Part shown: positions 50,783 through 60,303 of the stretch, piece by piece
Position numbering within the stretch: the first letter of the stretch is position 1
How the letters are laid out: the number at the start of each line of letters is the position of its first letter
Assembly: GCA_964450865.1 (NCBI GenBank)
Contig: CAYVHB010000010.1
Span: forward strand, 30,572 to 94,571
From: CAYVHB01 sp964450865
GTDB taxonomy: Bacteria > Bacillota > Clostridia > Saccharofermentanales > UBA5734
DNA: 64,000 bases
Direction: 5' to 3'
Made by a program: the position numbers and the translations under genes
Notes under the pieces: generated by a model
What the model saw: only the letters and a program-made list of their open reading frames with translations
What the model was told of the DNA's origin: nothing
Databases searched by the model: none

Positions 50783-51688
50783 ATGGCAACCAAGAGAATG
50801 GATAAAAGCTACCAGGGCGAAGGCCTGGCCGGTGCGATGTTCATTGCACCCAGTCTGATCGGCTTTATCATTTTCGTCTTCATTCCTGTTTTCATGTCAT
50901 TGGGGCTGAGCTTCACATCCTGGAATTTCCTTGAAGGCTTTGGCGCCATCAAATTCAACGGTATTGACAATTTTGTCACCATGTTCAAGGACAAGTGGTT
51001 CACCGCTTCATTTGTCAACAATATCTGGTTTACTGTCATAACCATCCCGATCACCACCGCATTATCCCTGTTCCTGGCCAATCTGATCAACCGCTATATC
51101 TACGCCAGCGATGTTGTCCGCGTCATGATGTTCATCCCCTACATCGCCAGCATCGTCGCCGTCTGTGTCGTCTGGCAGGTTCTTTTCCAGCCCAGCTACG
51201 GCCCGATCAATTACCTCCTGCGTTCAATGGGCATCGCCAATCCGCCCGGCTGGCTGGCTGACTTCAAATGGGCCCTGCCGGCGATCATGATCATCAATAT
51301 CTGGCAGCAGATCGGTTACTATGTCGCCGTCTACAATGCCGGTCTCAAGGCCATTCCCGGCGAGCTGTACGAAGCGGCCCGCATCGACGGCGCGTCTGAA
51401 GTCAACCAGTTCTTCAATGTTACCATTCCAATGGTTTCACCGACTACCTTCTTCCTCGTTACCATGGGCGTGATCGGTTCCTTCAAGGTTTTCGACCACA
51501 TCAGCGTCCTGACCCAGGGCGGTCCTGGCAACTCAAGCTCCGTGATGGCCTTCTACATTTACCGTGCCGCTTTCGAAAACTTCAAGATGGGCTATGCCAG
51601 TTCCATGGCCTGGGCCCTGTTCATCCTGGTCTTCTTCGTCACGATCATCCAGTGGAATGCCCAGAAAAAGTTTGTCAACTACGATTAA
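50783..51688 (+). CDS. ABC sugar importer permease, MalF/UgpA type
   Basis: 301 residues, six membrane helices. The EAA coupling motif is YEAARIDGASEVNQFFNVTIP near residue 218, read as EAARIDGAS. Belongs to the CUT1 group that imports oligosaccharides, glycerol phosphate or uronide oligomers. RBS AAGGAGG is before ATG 50783. Paired with the next permease; the binding protein follows under its own promoter. No ATPase gene is present, so a shared MsmK-type ATPase encoded elsewhere is likely. Confidence 0.93.
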   Translation: MATKRMDKSYQGEGLAGAMFIAPSLIGFIIFVFIPVFMSLGLSFTSWNFLEGFGAIKFNGIDNFVTMFKDKWFTASFVNNIWFTVITIPITTALSLFLANLINRYIYASDVVRVMMFIPYIASIVAVCVVWQVLFQPSYGPINYLLRSMGIANPPGWLADFKWALPAIMIINIWQQIGYYVAVYNAGLKAIPGELYEAARIDGASEVNQFFNVTIPMVSPTTFFLVTMGVIGSFKVFDHISVLTQGGPGNSSSVMAFYIYRAAFENFKMGYASSMAWALFILVFFVTIIQWNAQKKFVNYD

Positions 51689-51723
51689 CCGCCAGGTAAC
51701 GCTGTACAAGGAGGCAATATCCC

Positions 51724-52557
51724 ATGACTAAAAGCCAGAAGATCGGCAAATACATCCTGACCGCCGTTGTAATCCTGTTTGCCAGTACCATGGTCATGCC
51801 GCTGATCTGGATGATTTCCACATCATTCAAGATGGAATCGGAAGTGTTCAACTTCCCGCTGACCCTGATCCCCAAGAAATGGAACGTCATCGAAAACTAT
51901 TCCGAGGTCTGGGGCGGTACCTACAATTTCGGCATGTACTATCTCAACTCCATCAAGGTCACGATCCTGACCACTTTCTTCCAGGTCTTTATCTCGGCTC
52001 TCGGTGCCTACGGTTTCTCCAAGATCAATTTCAAGGGCCGTGACAAAATCTTCTTCCTGTACCTGGCCACGATGATGATTCCCGACCAGGTGACCATCGT
52101 GCCCCGATTCGTCATCCTGCAGAAGGTTGGCCTGTACAACACCCACCTCGGCCTGATTGTCCTCGGCTCCCTGAGTGTCTACGGCGTCTTCCTGCTGCGC
52201 CAGAACATGGTCATGATCCCGGAGTCGCTCTCCGAGTCCGGCCGCATCGACGGCGCCAATCACTGGACCATTTTCTCGCAGATCATCCTGCCGATCATCA
52301 AGCCTGGCCTGGCGACCCTGGCCATCCTCAAGTTCGTCTGGACCTGGAATGACTACCAGAGCCCCCTCGTCTTCCTGAGCAAGCGTGAACTGTTCACCAT
52401 CCAGCTTGGCATGAAACTGTTCGCCTCCGAAGCCGGCCTGTATTTCTCCCTGGTCATGGCTGCCGCCGTGTCGGCCATCGTCCCGCTGATTATTGCCTTT
52501 ATTATCGGCCAGAAGTGGGTTATCGAAGGTATCGCGGCCGGTGCCGTCAAGGGCTGA
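51724..52557 (+). CDS. ABC sugar importer permease, MalG/UgpE type
   Basis: 277 residues, six membrane helices, CUT1 family partner of the preceding permease. EAA-type motif SESGRIDGANHWTIF. It starts 35 bp after its partner with a GGAGG site. Context under the TAGCAA-type promoter, together with uxaC, suggests a hexuronide or related substrate. Confidence 0.93.
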   Translation: MTKSQKIGKYILTAVVILFASTMVMPLIWMISTSFKMESEVFNFPLTLIPKKWNVIENYSEVWGGTYNFGMYYLNSIKVTILTTFFQVFISALGAYGFSKINFKGRDKIFFLYLATMMIPDQVTIVPRFVILQKVGLYNTHLGLIVLGSLSVYGVFLLRQNMVMIPESLSESGRIDGANHWTIFSQIILPIIKPGLATLAILKFVWTWNDYQSPLVFLSKRELFTIQLGMKLFASEAGLYFSLVMAAAVSAIVPLIIAFIIGQKWVIEGIAAGAVKG

Positions 52558-52689
52558 TTCCCCGCTATCCTGCACCCGGATCTGCGGCCACGTGTGAAGC
52601 TGTCACCTGGCCTGCAGTCCCCCGGACCAGCCGCCATGGAAAACAGTTCCCCGACAACCGGTCCTGCCACCTGAATCAATAAAAATCAG

Positions 52690-52754
52690 TAGCAATAAAT
52701 GCGAGTCAGGCAGCAATTCTAGCCATATCAATTTGCTGTGGCAGTTCCTATAAT
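52690..52754 (+). promoter_or_regulatory. Promoter with TAGCAA direct repeat, copy C
   Basis: TAGCAA at 52690-52695 and CAGCAA at 52711-52716 (21 bp apart) with TGCGAGT between; TATAAT at 52749-52754, 32 bp after the second half-site. It lets the binding protein be made at a higher level than the permeases. About 290 bases of leader follow before the gene. Confidence 0.75.
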
Positions 52755-53041
52755 AAAATCATCAAGCAACCAAAAAATAACCGGGCCAAACCAGAAAATT
52801 CGTACAGAACAAACAAAAAGTCATTTGAACAACTGAATTCAGCGCCAGTTCACCACGCCAGACCCGCCCATAGCCTGCCCGATACCCTGTCTGATACCCT
52901 TCAATGCCAGCCAGAATCTTCATCCTGATCTTCCCCCCGACGCTGGCCGGCATGCCGGCCAGAACACAGATTCAATCACCCGACTGTCAAAACACGAACC
53001 CCAAAATCCATTCCCTACATTCAAACTTTGAGGAGGAGACT

Positions 53042-54409
53042 ATGAAAAACACTTCCAAGATCCTGGCCATTATCCTCGTGACCGCCATGCTGGCCTCTCT
53101 GGCCCTGGCTGGCTGCGGTGGCGGCAGCACCACGACGACCGGTACCACCAAACCCGGCGAAACCACTGCTGCCGGCGGCAATGTCACCTTGCGCGTCCTG
53201 TCCTGGCAGAGCATGTATTCCCAGGCTGACCAGGCTGCTGCTGCCGAATACAAAAAGACCCATCCCAACGTTGACATCAAGTTCGAATACTATGGCGACA
53301 TGAACTCCACCGAATTCCTCAGGAAGACTGATATGATGCTGATGGGCGGCGAAGCGATTGACGTCCTGCTCAATCCGGCCCCCGCCGAGTACGCCCGCCG
53401 CGCCAACTCCGGATCTTACCTGGACCTGACCGACTTCTTCAAGGCCGAAGGCGTTGAAGAAAACAAGGCCTACACGATTGACACCGCAATCAATGGCAAG
53501 GTCTACTCCATGCCCAGCGATCTCAAATCCTTCTTCGTCATGATCAACAAGGATTACCTCGATGAAGCCGGCCTGGCTGTTCCTTCTCTTGACTGGACCT
53601 GGCAGGACTATCGCGATTATGCCAAGAAGATGACCAAGGGTGAAGGCGCCACCAAGCGCTACGGTTCCTACTTCCACATCTGGCAGACCATGAGCCTGCT
53701 CGGCATGTACAGCTACAAAGTTGACAGTGCCATGTTCAAGACCGAGACTGAAACCACCTTTGCTGATCCGATGGTCAAGCAGTTCCTGCAGTTCCGCTAC
53801 GACCTCGAGCAGGTTGACAAGTCCTCCGTGCCGATTGCCGACGTCAAGTCCCTGAACATGACCTACCGCGACAAGTACTTCAAGGGCGAAGTCGCCATGA
53901 TCCCGATCGGTTCCTGGATGATCCCGGAAATCAAGGACACCAGCAAGTATCCGCACACCTTCAAGACCGCCTTTGCCTCGCTCCCGGTCTGGGATGCCAC
54001 CACCGGCACCAAGGGCATGACCAATACCGCCAATCACTACTACTGTGTCGCCAAGACCTCCAAGAATCCCCAGGCTGCCTATGACTTCCTGCGCTTCCTG
54101 ACCACCAAGGGTGTCGAAATCCGTGGCGTCAGCATGACTGGTGAGGCCGGCGTTGACAAGATGAAGTATGTTGACCTGATGATCGGTGCCGACAAGAGCC
54201 TGTATGACTATGACTCCCTGAAGGCCGTCATGACCAACCCGAACTGGAAAGACAACGTTGAAAACGTCAATCCCTCCTATGCCATGGAAGTCACCACCAT
54301 GTTTGGCGAAGAAGCTGAGACCTACCTGATGGGCCAGCAAGACCTTGACAAGACAATCGCCAACATGATCAAGCGTGGCGACGAAATCATCGCTGCCAAC
54401 AAGAAGTAA
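53042..54409 (+). CDS. ABC sugar importer binding lipoprotein
   Basis: 455 residues. Signal peptide MKNTSKILAIILVTAML ending with lipobox ALAGC (Cys25), then a Gly/Thr-rich linker and a type 1 extracellular sugar-binding domain (SBP_bac_1) with GGEAIDVLLNP, SMPSDLKSFFVMINKDYL and KGEVAMIPIGSWM. ATG 53042 follows GAGGAGGAG; the frame runs further upstream but the lipoprotein signal fixes this start. Binding partner of the two permeases just upstream; substrate unknown. Confidence 0.94.
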   Translation: MKNTSKILAIILVTAMLASLALAGCGGGSTTTTGTTKPGETTAAGGNVTLRVLSWQSMYSQADQAAAAEYKKTHPNVDIKFEYYGDMNSTEFLRKTDMMLMGGEAIDVLLNPAPAEYARRANSGSYLDLTDFFKAEGVEENKAYTIDTAINGKVYSMPSDLKSFFVMINKDYLDEAGLAVPSLDWTWQDYRDYAKKMTKGEGATKRYGSYFHIWQTMSLLGMYSYKVDSAMFKTETETTFADPMVKQFLQFRYDLEQVDKSSVPIADVKSLNMTYRDKYFKGEVAMIPIGSWMIPEIKDTSKYPHTFKTAFASLPVWDATTGTKGMTNTANHYYCVAKTSKNPQAAYDFLRFLTTKGVEIRGVSMTGEAGVDKMKYVDLMIGADKSLYDYDSLKAVMTNPNWKDNVENVNPSYAMEVTTMFGEEAETYLMGQQDLDKTIANMIKRGDEIIAANKK

Positions 54410-54452
54410 GCATAACCACCTCAAGCCGGAGCCGGAGCCGGCAGCAGGCACA

Positions 54453-54565
54453 GCCAGCTGGACATCTTCCCCCCGATTCTTGTCCAGCTGGCAGGCCGCC
54501 TGCCCGCCGCTGATCCGATAACCATGAAAAGAGCGCCTGCCGTCAGTCACGGAGGCGCTCTTTTT
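54453..54565 (+). terminator. Double hairpin terminator after the binding protein
   Basis: First a 12-bp perfect stem, GCCAGCTGGACA (54453-54464) with its complement at 54481-54492. Then AGAGCGCCT (54530-54538) pairs with AGGCGCTCT (54553-54561), followed by TTTT and preceded by AAAA. The second is a classical intrinsic terminator; the first may protect the mRNA end. Confidence 0.88.
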
Positions 54566-54751
54566 CGTGGCAATCTGCTGCCATTTAACGGTTCTGTACC
54601 CGCACTCCACGACGCATGCGCCCGATTGCGGTCAACCCGCACCGACCGCATATCCCGGCGCAGGCAGGCATGCATGCCTGGCAGCCGGTTGTCCGTGTCA
54701 GGTGGCGGGCCGGGTTTCGGCGGCTGGTGGCTGGCCGACTGGCGGCCGGCG

Positions 54752-55648
54752 TCAGCCCTGCATGGACTGGTCTTCTTCGCCGATGCTGGAATTCGTCATT
54801 TTCTCGTAATACTGCTTGGGTGTCATGTTGTACTCATTGCGGAAAGCGCGGAAGAAATTGGAATAGTCTCCAAAACCGCTCTGCTGGTAGACCTCGGTGA
54901 TCGGCATGTGCTGCAAGATCAGCTCCTTGGCCAGGATCAGCTTTTTCTGGGTAATAAAGCGATGCAGTGTCGTACCGGTCTGGACCTTGAATTCCCGGCA
55001 GAGATGGAACTTGCTGAGGAAGAAGACCTCGGCCAGGTTATCAATCGGGATCTCCTCGTCGAGATGGTTCTCTATATAGCCGATGACGCTTTCAATGAGG
55101 CGGTTGCGCTGCACCTCGACCCGGCCGCGCTGATTGTTCTGCAAGGTGGCCTGATTGAGGATCAGCAGCAGCTCGGTCAGATAAGTCTTGTAGAAAATAT
55201 CATGGCCGAAGCCTTTGAACTCGGCCAGGCCGAGCAGACGGTTCAGGATACCGCGGACTTGCTGCTGGCCATCGATGTCCAGGCGCAGGACATTCTTGTG
55301 ATTGGGCATCTCAAAGCAGCTGCCGAGGTTGGTCAGCTCGGTGGACAGACTCCTGATAAACGCCGGGTGCAGCCACAAGACGATCCGTTCATAAGGCACC
55401 TTGAGGTCCTTGATAATAGCCTGGTGCAGTTCGCGGCTGTTGATCAGGACAATGTCACCGGGCCGCAGCTCATACATCCGGCCTTCGATCTGGTACGTGA
55501 CCTGGCCGGCCAGGAAATAATAGACTTCGTAGAAGTCGTGGTGATGCAGGCTGATACCGGCCATCCCCGTGTCCTGGTAATGGTAAATTTCATACTCGAC
55601 ATTCATCATGTGCTGGCGTGTCTGAAAGGTCTGTCGCTTCTTCTTCAT
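54752..55648 (-). CDS. AraC-family regulator, divergent from uxaC
   Basis: 298 residues. N-terminal cupin sensor (SLHHHDFYEVYYFLAGQVTY, LRPGDIVLINSRELH) and C-terminal double helix-turn-helix (IDNLAEVFFLSKFHLCREFK, ITEVYQQSGFGDYSNFFRAFR). AraC proteins typically bind direct repeats about 21 bp apart next to the -35 region. Such a repeat lies in the shared intergenic region (55806-55832) and before three other operons here, so this is the best candidate for their activator. RBS AGGAG before ATG 55648. Confidence 0.92.
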   Translation of the reverse strand: MKKKRQTFQTRQHMMNVEYEIYHYQDTGMAGISLHHHDFYEVYYFLAGQVTYQIEGRMYELRPGDIVLINSRELHQAIIKDLKVPYERIVLWLHPAFIRSLSTELTNLGSCFEMPNHKNVLRLDIDGQQQVRGILNRLLGLAEFKGFGHDIFYKTYLTELLLILNQATLQNNQRGRVEVQRNRLIESVIGYIENHLDEEIPIDNLAEVFFLSKFHLCREFKVQTGTTLHRFITQKKLILAKELILQHMPITEVYQQSGFGDYSNFFRAFRNEYNMTPKQYYEKMTNSSIGEEDQSMQG

Positions 55649-55805
55649 ACTTTTCTCCTGAAAAATTCCTGAAAAATTCCTGAAAGCATGCCTGGACAGG
55701 CTGATTGCGTCTGCGGCTTGGGGCCGGGTGCTGGCCCGCAGTCCGGACGGTGCGGATGCGGCAGAATGAACCGATTCAAAATCACGGTTTCAGTGTACCG
55801 TTCCT

Positions 55806-55870
55806 TGACAATTTTTACAAGTGGAATAGCAAGATTAACGCTTTAAGACCGGCCTGTTCTCGGGCACAAT
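55806..55870 (+). promoter_or_regulatory. Promoter with TAGCAA direct repeat, copy D (uxaC)
   Basis: TGACAA (55806-55811) and TAGCAA (55827-55832), 21 bp apart, with TACAAGT between. A -10-like CACAAT is at 55865-55870, 32 bp after the second half-site. The most divergent copy of the four, but spacing is kept. Located between the AraC regulator and uxaC. Confidence 0.68.
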
Positions 55871-55905
55871 AGAATCATCAGATACCATTAAACAGGAGGT
55901 AGACC

Positions 55906-57306
55906 ATGCCAGACAATAGCTTGTTACTGCAAAGCCCGACCGCTGCTTTCCTTTATGAACAGTATGCCAAGGATGCCCCGATTTATGATTATCATTGCCA
56001 TCTGTCAGCCAGGGAGATCTACGAGGACAAGGTTTTTGAAGATATCAGCGACATGTGGCTCAAGCACGACCACTACAAGTGGCGCGCCATGCGTTTCGCC
56101 GGTGTCAATGAGCGCCTGGTCACCGGTTCAGCCTCCGCCGTCGACAAATTCCGCGCCTTCGCCCGGACCAGCGCCCGCCTGGTCGGCAGCCCGCTGTATC
56201 ATTGGGTCCATCTTGAGCTCAAGACATATTTCGGTATCACGGAGACACTGGATGAGACCAATGCCGACCAGGTCTATGCTCATTGTAATGCCCTGATCCG
56301 CGAGAAGCAGATGCGGCCGTCCAGCCTGATCCGCCAGTCCAATGTCCGGCTGATCGGTACGACTGATGATCCAGTCGATACGCTCGAATGGCACGCCCGG
56401 ATCGCTGAACAGAAGAATCCGGACCTGCTTGTCCTGCCGACCTTCCGCCCGGACCGGGCGCTCCAGATTCATCTGGACACCTATCCGGATTATCTGCAGC
56501 AGCTCGCTGCCAGTGCCGGCCAGGCCAGCATCCCGGATTATGATGCCCTGCTGGCTGCCCTGCGTCAGCGCATCGACTATTTCAATGCCGCCGGCTGCCT
56601 GCTCTCTGATCATTCCCTGGAGACGCTGGATTGCCCGCCGGTCACCCATGATGAGGCGGCTGCTGTCTTTGCCCGCCGGCTGAGCGGTGAGAAACTGACC
56701 GCCGCCGAGATTGCTGCTTTCCGCACCTTCACACTACTGGAACTGGCTGCCGCCTATGAAGAGAAAGAATGGGTGATGCAGCTGCATATCGGCGCCCTGC
56801 GCAACAATAATCCGGCGATGTTTGCCCAGCTCGGCCCGGACAGCGGCTATGATATCATGAATGACTTCGCGATCGCCGCACCCCTGGCCAGCCTGCTCTC
56901 CCGCATGCAGGCCGGCAATCACCTGCCGGCTACAATCCTGTACAGCCTGAACAGCAAGGACAATCTCGTCCTCTCGACGCTGCCGCATTGTTTTGCTGAT
57001 GGCAAGCTGCCCGGCAAAGTCCAGTTTGGCTCGGCCTGGTGGTTCAATGATACACTGGACGGCATGTATGAACACTTCAAGGCGATTGCCGCCCAGAGCA
57101 TGCTGCCCTGGTTTGTCGGTATGCTGACTGACTCGCGCAGCTTCCTGTCGTATACCCGCCACGACTACTTCCGGCGCATATTGTGCAAATTCGTCGGTGA
57201 GAAGGTGGATAATGGCGAGTTTTCGGCCAAGCCGCATATCCTCAAGGAAATCGTCGAGGGCGTCTGTTACAAGAATATCGTCCGCTACCTGGGCCTTGAT
57301 ACCTGA
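55906..57306 (+). CDS. uxaC: Uronate isomerase
   Basis: Converts D-glucuronate to D-fructuronate and D-galacturonate to D-tagaturonate, the first step of hexuronate breakdown. 466 residues, full length. The amidohydrolase-like metal-binding motif YDYHCHLSAREIYED lies near residue 26, with further conserved stretches YHWVHLELKTYFGI, QLHIGALRNNN and SDSRSFLSY-like TDSRSFLSYTRHDYF. RBS AGGAGGT before ATG 55906. First gene of a long operon with a transporter, isomerases and oxidoreductases; the later enzymes uxaB, uxuA and kdgK are not in the window. Confidence 0.96.
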   Translation: MPDNSLLLQSPTAAFLYEQYAKDAPIYDYHCHLSAREIYEDKVFEDISDMWLKHDHYKWRAMRFAGVNERLVTGSASAVDKFRAFARTSARLVGSPLYHWVHLELKTYFGITETLDETNADQVYAHCNALIREKQMRPSSLIRQSNVRLIGTTDDPVDTLEWHARIAEQKNPDLLVLPTFRPDRALQIHLDTYPDYLQQLAASAGQASIPDYDALLAALRQRIDYFNAAGCLLSDHSLETLDCPPVTHDEAAAVFARRLSGEKLTAAEIAAFRTFTLLELAAAYEEKEWVMQLHIGALRNNNPAMFAQLGPDSGYDIMNDFAIAAPLASLLSRMQAGNHLPATILYSLNSKDNLVLSTLPHCFADGKLPGKVQFGSAWWFNDTLDGMYEHFKAIAAQSMLPWFVGMLTDSRSFLSYTRHDYFRRILCKFVGEKVDNGEFSAKPHILKEIVEGVCYKNIVRYLGLDT

Positions 57307-57314
57307 GAGCCAAG

Positions 57315-58559
57315 ATGACAACGCTTAATCCATCCGGGTCCCGGCTTTGGTCAGTCCCTTATGTCCTGCTGATCCTGTCCAGCCTGGTCATCAGCATCAC
57401 GCAGATGATGATTTCGACAACCCTGCCTGTCTTCATCCTGAATCAGGGTGGATCGAAATCAGCGGCCGGTCTGATCGCCGGCCTCTTTTCACTGGCTGCC
57501 CTGGTCACCCGGCCCCTGTTTGGCCATCTGCTTGACCGGCTCAGCCGCAGCCTGGTGCTGCTGATCGGCTGCCTGATCTTCCTGGCTGGGACAGTTCCGG
57601 TTTATTTCCTGCATTCTGTCAGCTGGCTGCTGATCTTGCGGGTCGTACAAGGATTTGGCTTCAGTGCGATTACCACCGCTTCCGGCACCATGGTCGCAGA
57701 CCTCGTTTCCCATGACTTGCTGGCTAACGCGATCGGTTTCTTCAGCCTCGCTGGCACCGCCGCCGGCGCGATTGGTCCGCTGCTGGGCATTTTCCTGATC
57801 GATGCCTATGATTATCCGATATTGTTTCTGGCCATGGCCGTGCTGGCGATGGCTGGCCTGGGTGTCAGCCTGCTGATCCGGGATCCTGTCCGCCCGGAGC
57901 AGGCGCCTGGCCCGGCCTGGTCCGGCCAGCCCGGCGAAGAGCCGGAAACAGCCCGGTCCGGCGAGCACAAGCCATTCACGGACAGCCGTTATCCATTCCC
58001 CGGATCATTTCTGGAGAAGACGGCGATTCCGCCGGCCCTGGTCATGCTCTTCCTGGCGGCATCCTATGGTGGCCTGGTTTCGTTTCTGCCTGCCTTTGCC
58101 CAGTCGCGCGGCATCAGCGGCGTTGGCCTGTTTTTTACGGTTTATGCCGGTACCATCATCGTCATTCGCCTGCTGCTGGGCTCGCTGGCGACCCGGATGA
58201 ATAACAACCGGCTGATCATCCTCGCTTGCCTGCTGATGCTGGCCGGGATGCTGGTGCTGACCCAGGCCCGCTCGCTGCTCCTGATCGTGCTGGTTGCTGT
58301 CCTGTATGGCCTGGGCTTTGGCATCGTCTACCCCCTGATCAATACCCTGGTCATGCAGCTATGCCCCCCGCCGCGCCGCGGACGCGCCAACGCCACCTTC
58401 TTTGTGGCGATGGATCTGGGTATCGGCCTGGGTTCGATCCTGCTGGGCTTCCTGTCGCAAGCTTCCAGCCTGGCTGCTGTCTTTTACGCCTGCGCCATTA
58501 TCATCGTGCTGGCAATGATCGTCCATCAGCTGGTCCTGCGCCAGCATGTAACCGGCTGA
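57315..58559 (+). CDS. MFS transporter, 12 helices
   Basis: 414 residues, 12 predicted membrane helices in two halves joined by a hydrophilic loop (about residues 196-235). Motif A-like RPLFGHLLDRLSRSLVLLIG follows TM2. Substrate unknown; in this operon a uronate or related sugar acid is plausible, though the sequence also resembles multidrug exporters. It starts 8 bp after uxaC. Confidence 0.88.
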   Translation: MTTLNPSGSRLWSVPYVLLILSSLVISITQMMISTTLPVFILNQGGSKSAAGLIAGLFSLAALVTRPLFGHLLDRLSRSLVLLIGCLIFLAGTVPVYFLHSVSWLLILRVVQGFGFSAITTASGTMVADLVSHDLLANAIGFFSLAGTAAGAIGPLLGIFLIDAYDYPILFLAMAVLAMAGLGVSLLIRDPVRPEQAPGPAWSGQPGEEPETARSGEHKPFTDSRYPFPGSFLEKTAIPPALVMLFLAASYGGLVSFLPAFAQSRGISGVGLFFTVYAGTIIVIRLLLGSLATRMNNNRLIILACLLMLAGMLVLTQARSLLLIVLVAVLYGLGFGIVYPLINTLVMQLCPPPRRGRANATFFVAMDLGIGLGSILLGFLSQASSLAAVFYACAIIIVLAMIVHQLVLRQHVTG

Positions 58560-58623
58560 TCATTGACTGCAGCCAGAGATCCACTGTGCCATACGCCATT
58601 GATCGTGACTTGGAGGAATACTT

Positions 58624-59335
58624 ATGTCAGAAATCATCATTTCCGCTTTCGCCGATGAGGCCGCCAATGACCTGGCCGGCCAGATCCAGGCCCTGCNNNN
58701 NNNNNNNNNNNNNNNNNNNNNNNNNNNNNNNNNNNNNNNNNNNNNNNNNNNNNNNNNNNNNNNNNNNNNNNNNNNNNNNNNNNNNNNNNNNNNNNNCCCT
58801 GTATCGGGAAGCGGTGCTGGAGCGCCTGGACCAGATGATTGAGATTGCCGCCGCGGCGGGGGTCCGCCTGCTCCACGAAAATGAAAAGGACATCTACGGC
58901 GATATCATGGCACGTTGTCTGGACCTGCACCAGGCATTTGGCGATCGCCTCGGCGCGATCCTGGACCCGGCCAATTATGTGCAGGTGGGCAGTGATCCGT
59001 TGCTGGCCATGAATGAACTCGATCCCTGGATTGAGTATCTGCATGTCAAGGATTGCCGGCGCAGCGATGGACGGATTGTTCCGGCCGGCCAGGGCGATGG
59101 CCAGGTGGATGCGGTCATCCGCCGCTATCTCAGCCGGGCCGAGCGGCGCCATATCGCCATCGAGCCGCATCTCTTCGCCTTTGATGGCCTGTCTGGCCTG
59201 GAGAAAGGCCTGGCCAGCCTGCCGGGCGGCAGTCATGAGGTTGGTGTCGGTGGATCTTACGCGGATGGTCCGTCTGCATTCGCTGCAGGAATCCGCGCTT
59301 TCCGGACGGTCATGGGCCCGGCCGTCGCCCGCTGA
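58624..59335 (+). CDS. Sugar phosphate isomerase/epimerase-like TIM barrel, interrupted by an assembly gap
   Basis: The start MSEIIISAFADEAANDLAGQ is supported by TTGGAGG before ATG 58624. 24 codons later a run of 100 Ns begins; after it the protein resumes in another frame with the metal-binding motifs LLHENEKDIYGD, LDPANYVQVG, YLHVKDC and AIEPHL. The frame change is an artefact of the arbitrary gap size: a true gap divisible by 3 joins both parts. About 203 residues are visible against about 270 in the family, so the missing piece is probably near 200 bases. Role in the uxaC operon unknown. Confidence 0.8.
58697..58796. other. Assembly gap, 100 Ns
   Basis: Exactly 100 N bases, the conventional size for a gap of unknown length in a scaffold. 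It lies inside the TIM-barrel gene. Confidence 0.99.
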
Positions 59336-59419
59336 GGCGACGGGCTGACAGGTTCATTGCTGGAATAAATCGTCGGCAATTTATTTAAATATCAATCACA
59401 ATACTAGGAGGTACGATTC

Positions 59420-60280
59420 ATGCAACTTGGTGCACAACTCTACACGGTTCGCGAACTTTGCCAGACTGAGGAAGGCCTGGCGCAAACCCTGGCTGCCCTG
59501 GCTAAGATTGGCTACCGCAATGTCCAGATCTCAGGTGTCAGCGCCGCAATCCCGGCAGCTGTCATTCGCCGCATCTGCGATGAAAATGGCATGAAAATCA
59601 TCGTCACGCATACCCCGCCACAGGATATCCTGCACAATACGGACAAAGTCATCGCCGATCACCAGATCATGGGAGCCCGTTATGTGGGCCTGGGCATGAT
59701 GCCGATGAGCTATCTGGCGATTGACCCGGCTGTCAGTCTTTATGATCCGCAGGCCATGGGCAGCGCGGAGGATACGGCCCGCTTCATTGCCGATTTTGCC
59801 CCGGCCATCGCCCGCCTGGCCGCCGCCGGCCTGAAGTTTGTCTATCACAATCATCATTTTGAATTCGAGAAGTATGACGGCAAAACGGTTATGGATATCA
59901 TGCTGGAAGGCTTCGCGCCAGATCAGGTCGATATCCTGCTGGATACTTTCTGGCTGCAGTTTTCCGGTGTTGATGTGACCGCCTGGATCCGCCGTCTCAA
60001 GGGCCGGCTGCCAGTCGTCCATCTCAAGGACCTGGCTATTGTCAACAAGCTGGAAGTTCCGGCCAGCAAAGGCAATGCCGTCAGCTTTTCATCCATCCTG
60101 GGCCGCCAGCAGATCATGGCGCCGGTGGGCAGCGGCAACATGAATTTCCCGGGGATTATCGCCGCCTGCGAGGAAGCAGGGACCGAGTACCTGATGGTCG
60201 AGCAGGATATCTGCCTCGGTGACCCGATCGATGCCCTGCGCCAGAGCTATGAATATCTCAGCAGCCTCGGCCTGCACTAA
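59420..60280 (+). CDS. Sugar phosphate isomerase/epimerase-like TIM barrel
   Basis: 286 residues, xylose isomerase-like barrel. Metal or substrate-binding segments: VYHNHHFEFEKYDG, LLDTFWLQFSGVD, VVHLKDLA, VGSGNMNFPGI and LMVEQD. Substrate unknown. RBS TAGGAGGT before ATG 59420. It belongs to a different subgroup from the barrel encoded just upstream, so the two probably act on different compounds. Confidence 0.9.
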   Translation: MQLGAQLYTVRELCQTEEGLAQTLAALAKIGYRNVQISGVSAAIPAAVIRRICDENGMKIIVTHTPPQDILHNTDKVIADHQIMGARYVGLGMMPMSYLAIDPAVSLYDPQAMGSAEDTARFIADFAPAIARLAAAGLKFVYHNHHFEFEKYDGKTVMDIMLEGFAPDQVDILLDTFWLQFSGVDVTAWIRRLKGRLPVVHLKDLAIVNKLEVPASKGNAVSFSSILGRQQIMAPVGSGNMNFPGIIAACEEAGTEYLMVEQDICLGDPIDALRQSYEYLSSLGLH

Positions 60281-60303
60281 TCATTGATTGAAGGAGAAAG
60301 ATC

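Noticed and set aside
52987..54610. 529-codon minus-strand frame opposite the binding lipoprotein
   Set aside because: Antisense shadow; the plus strand encodes a clear lipoprotein with lipobox and ribosome binding site.
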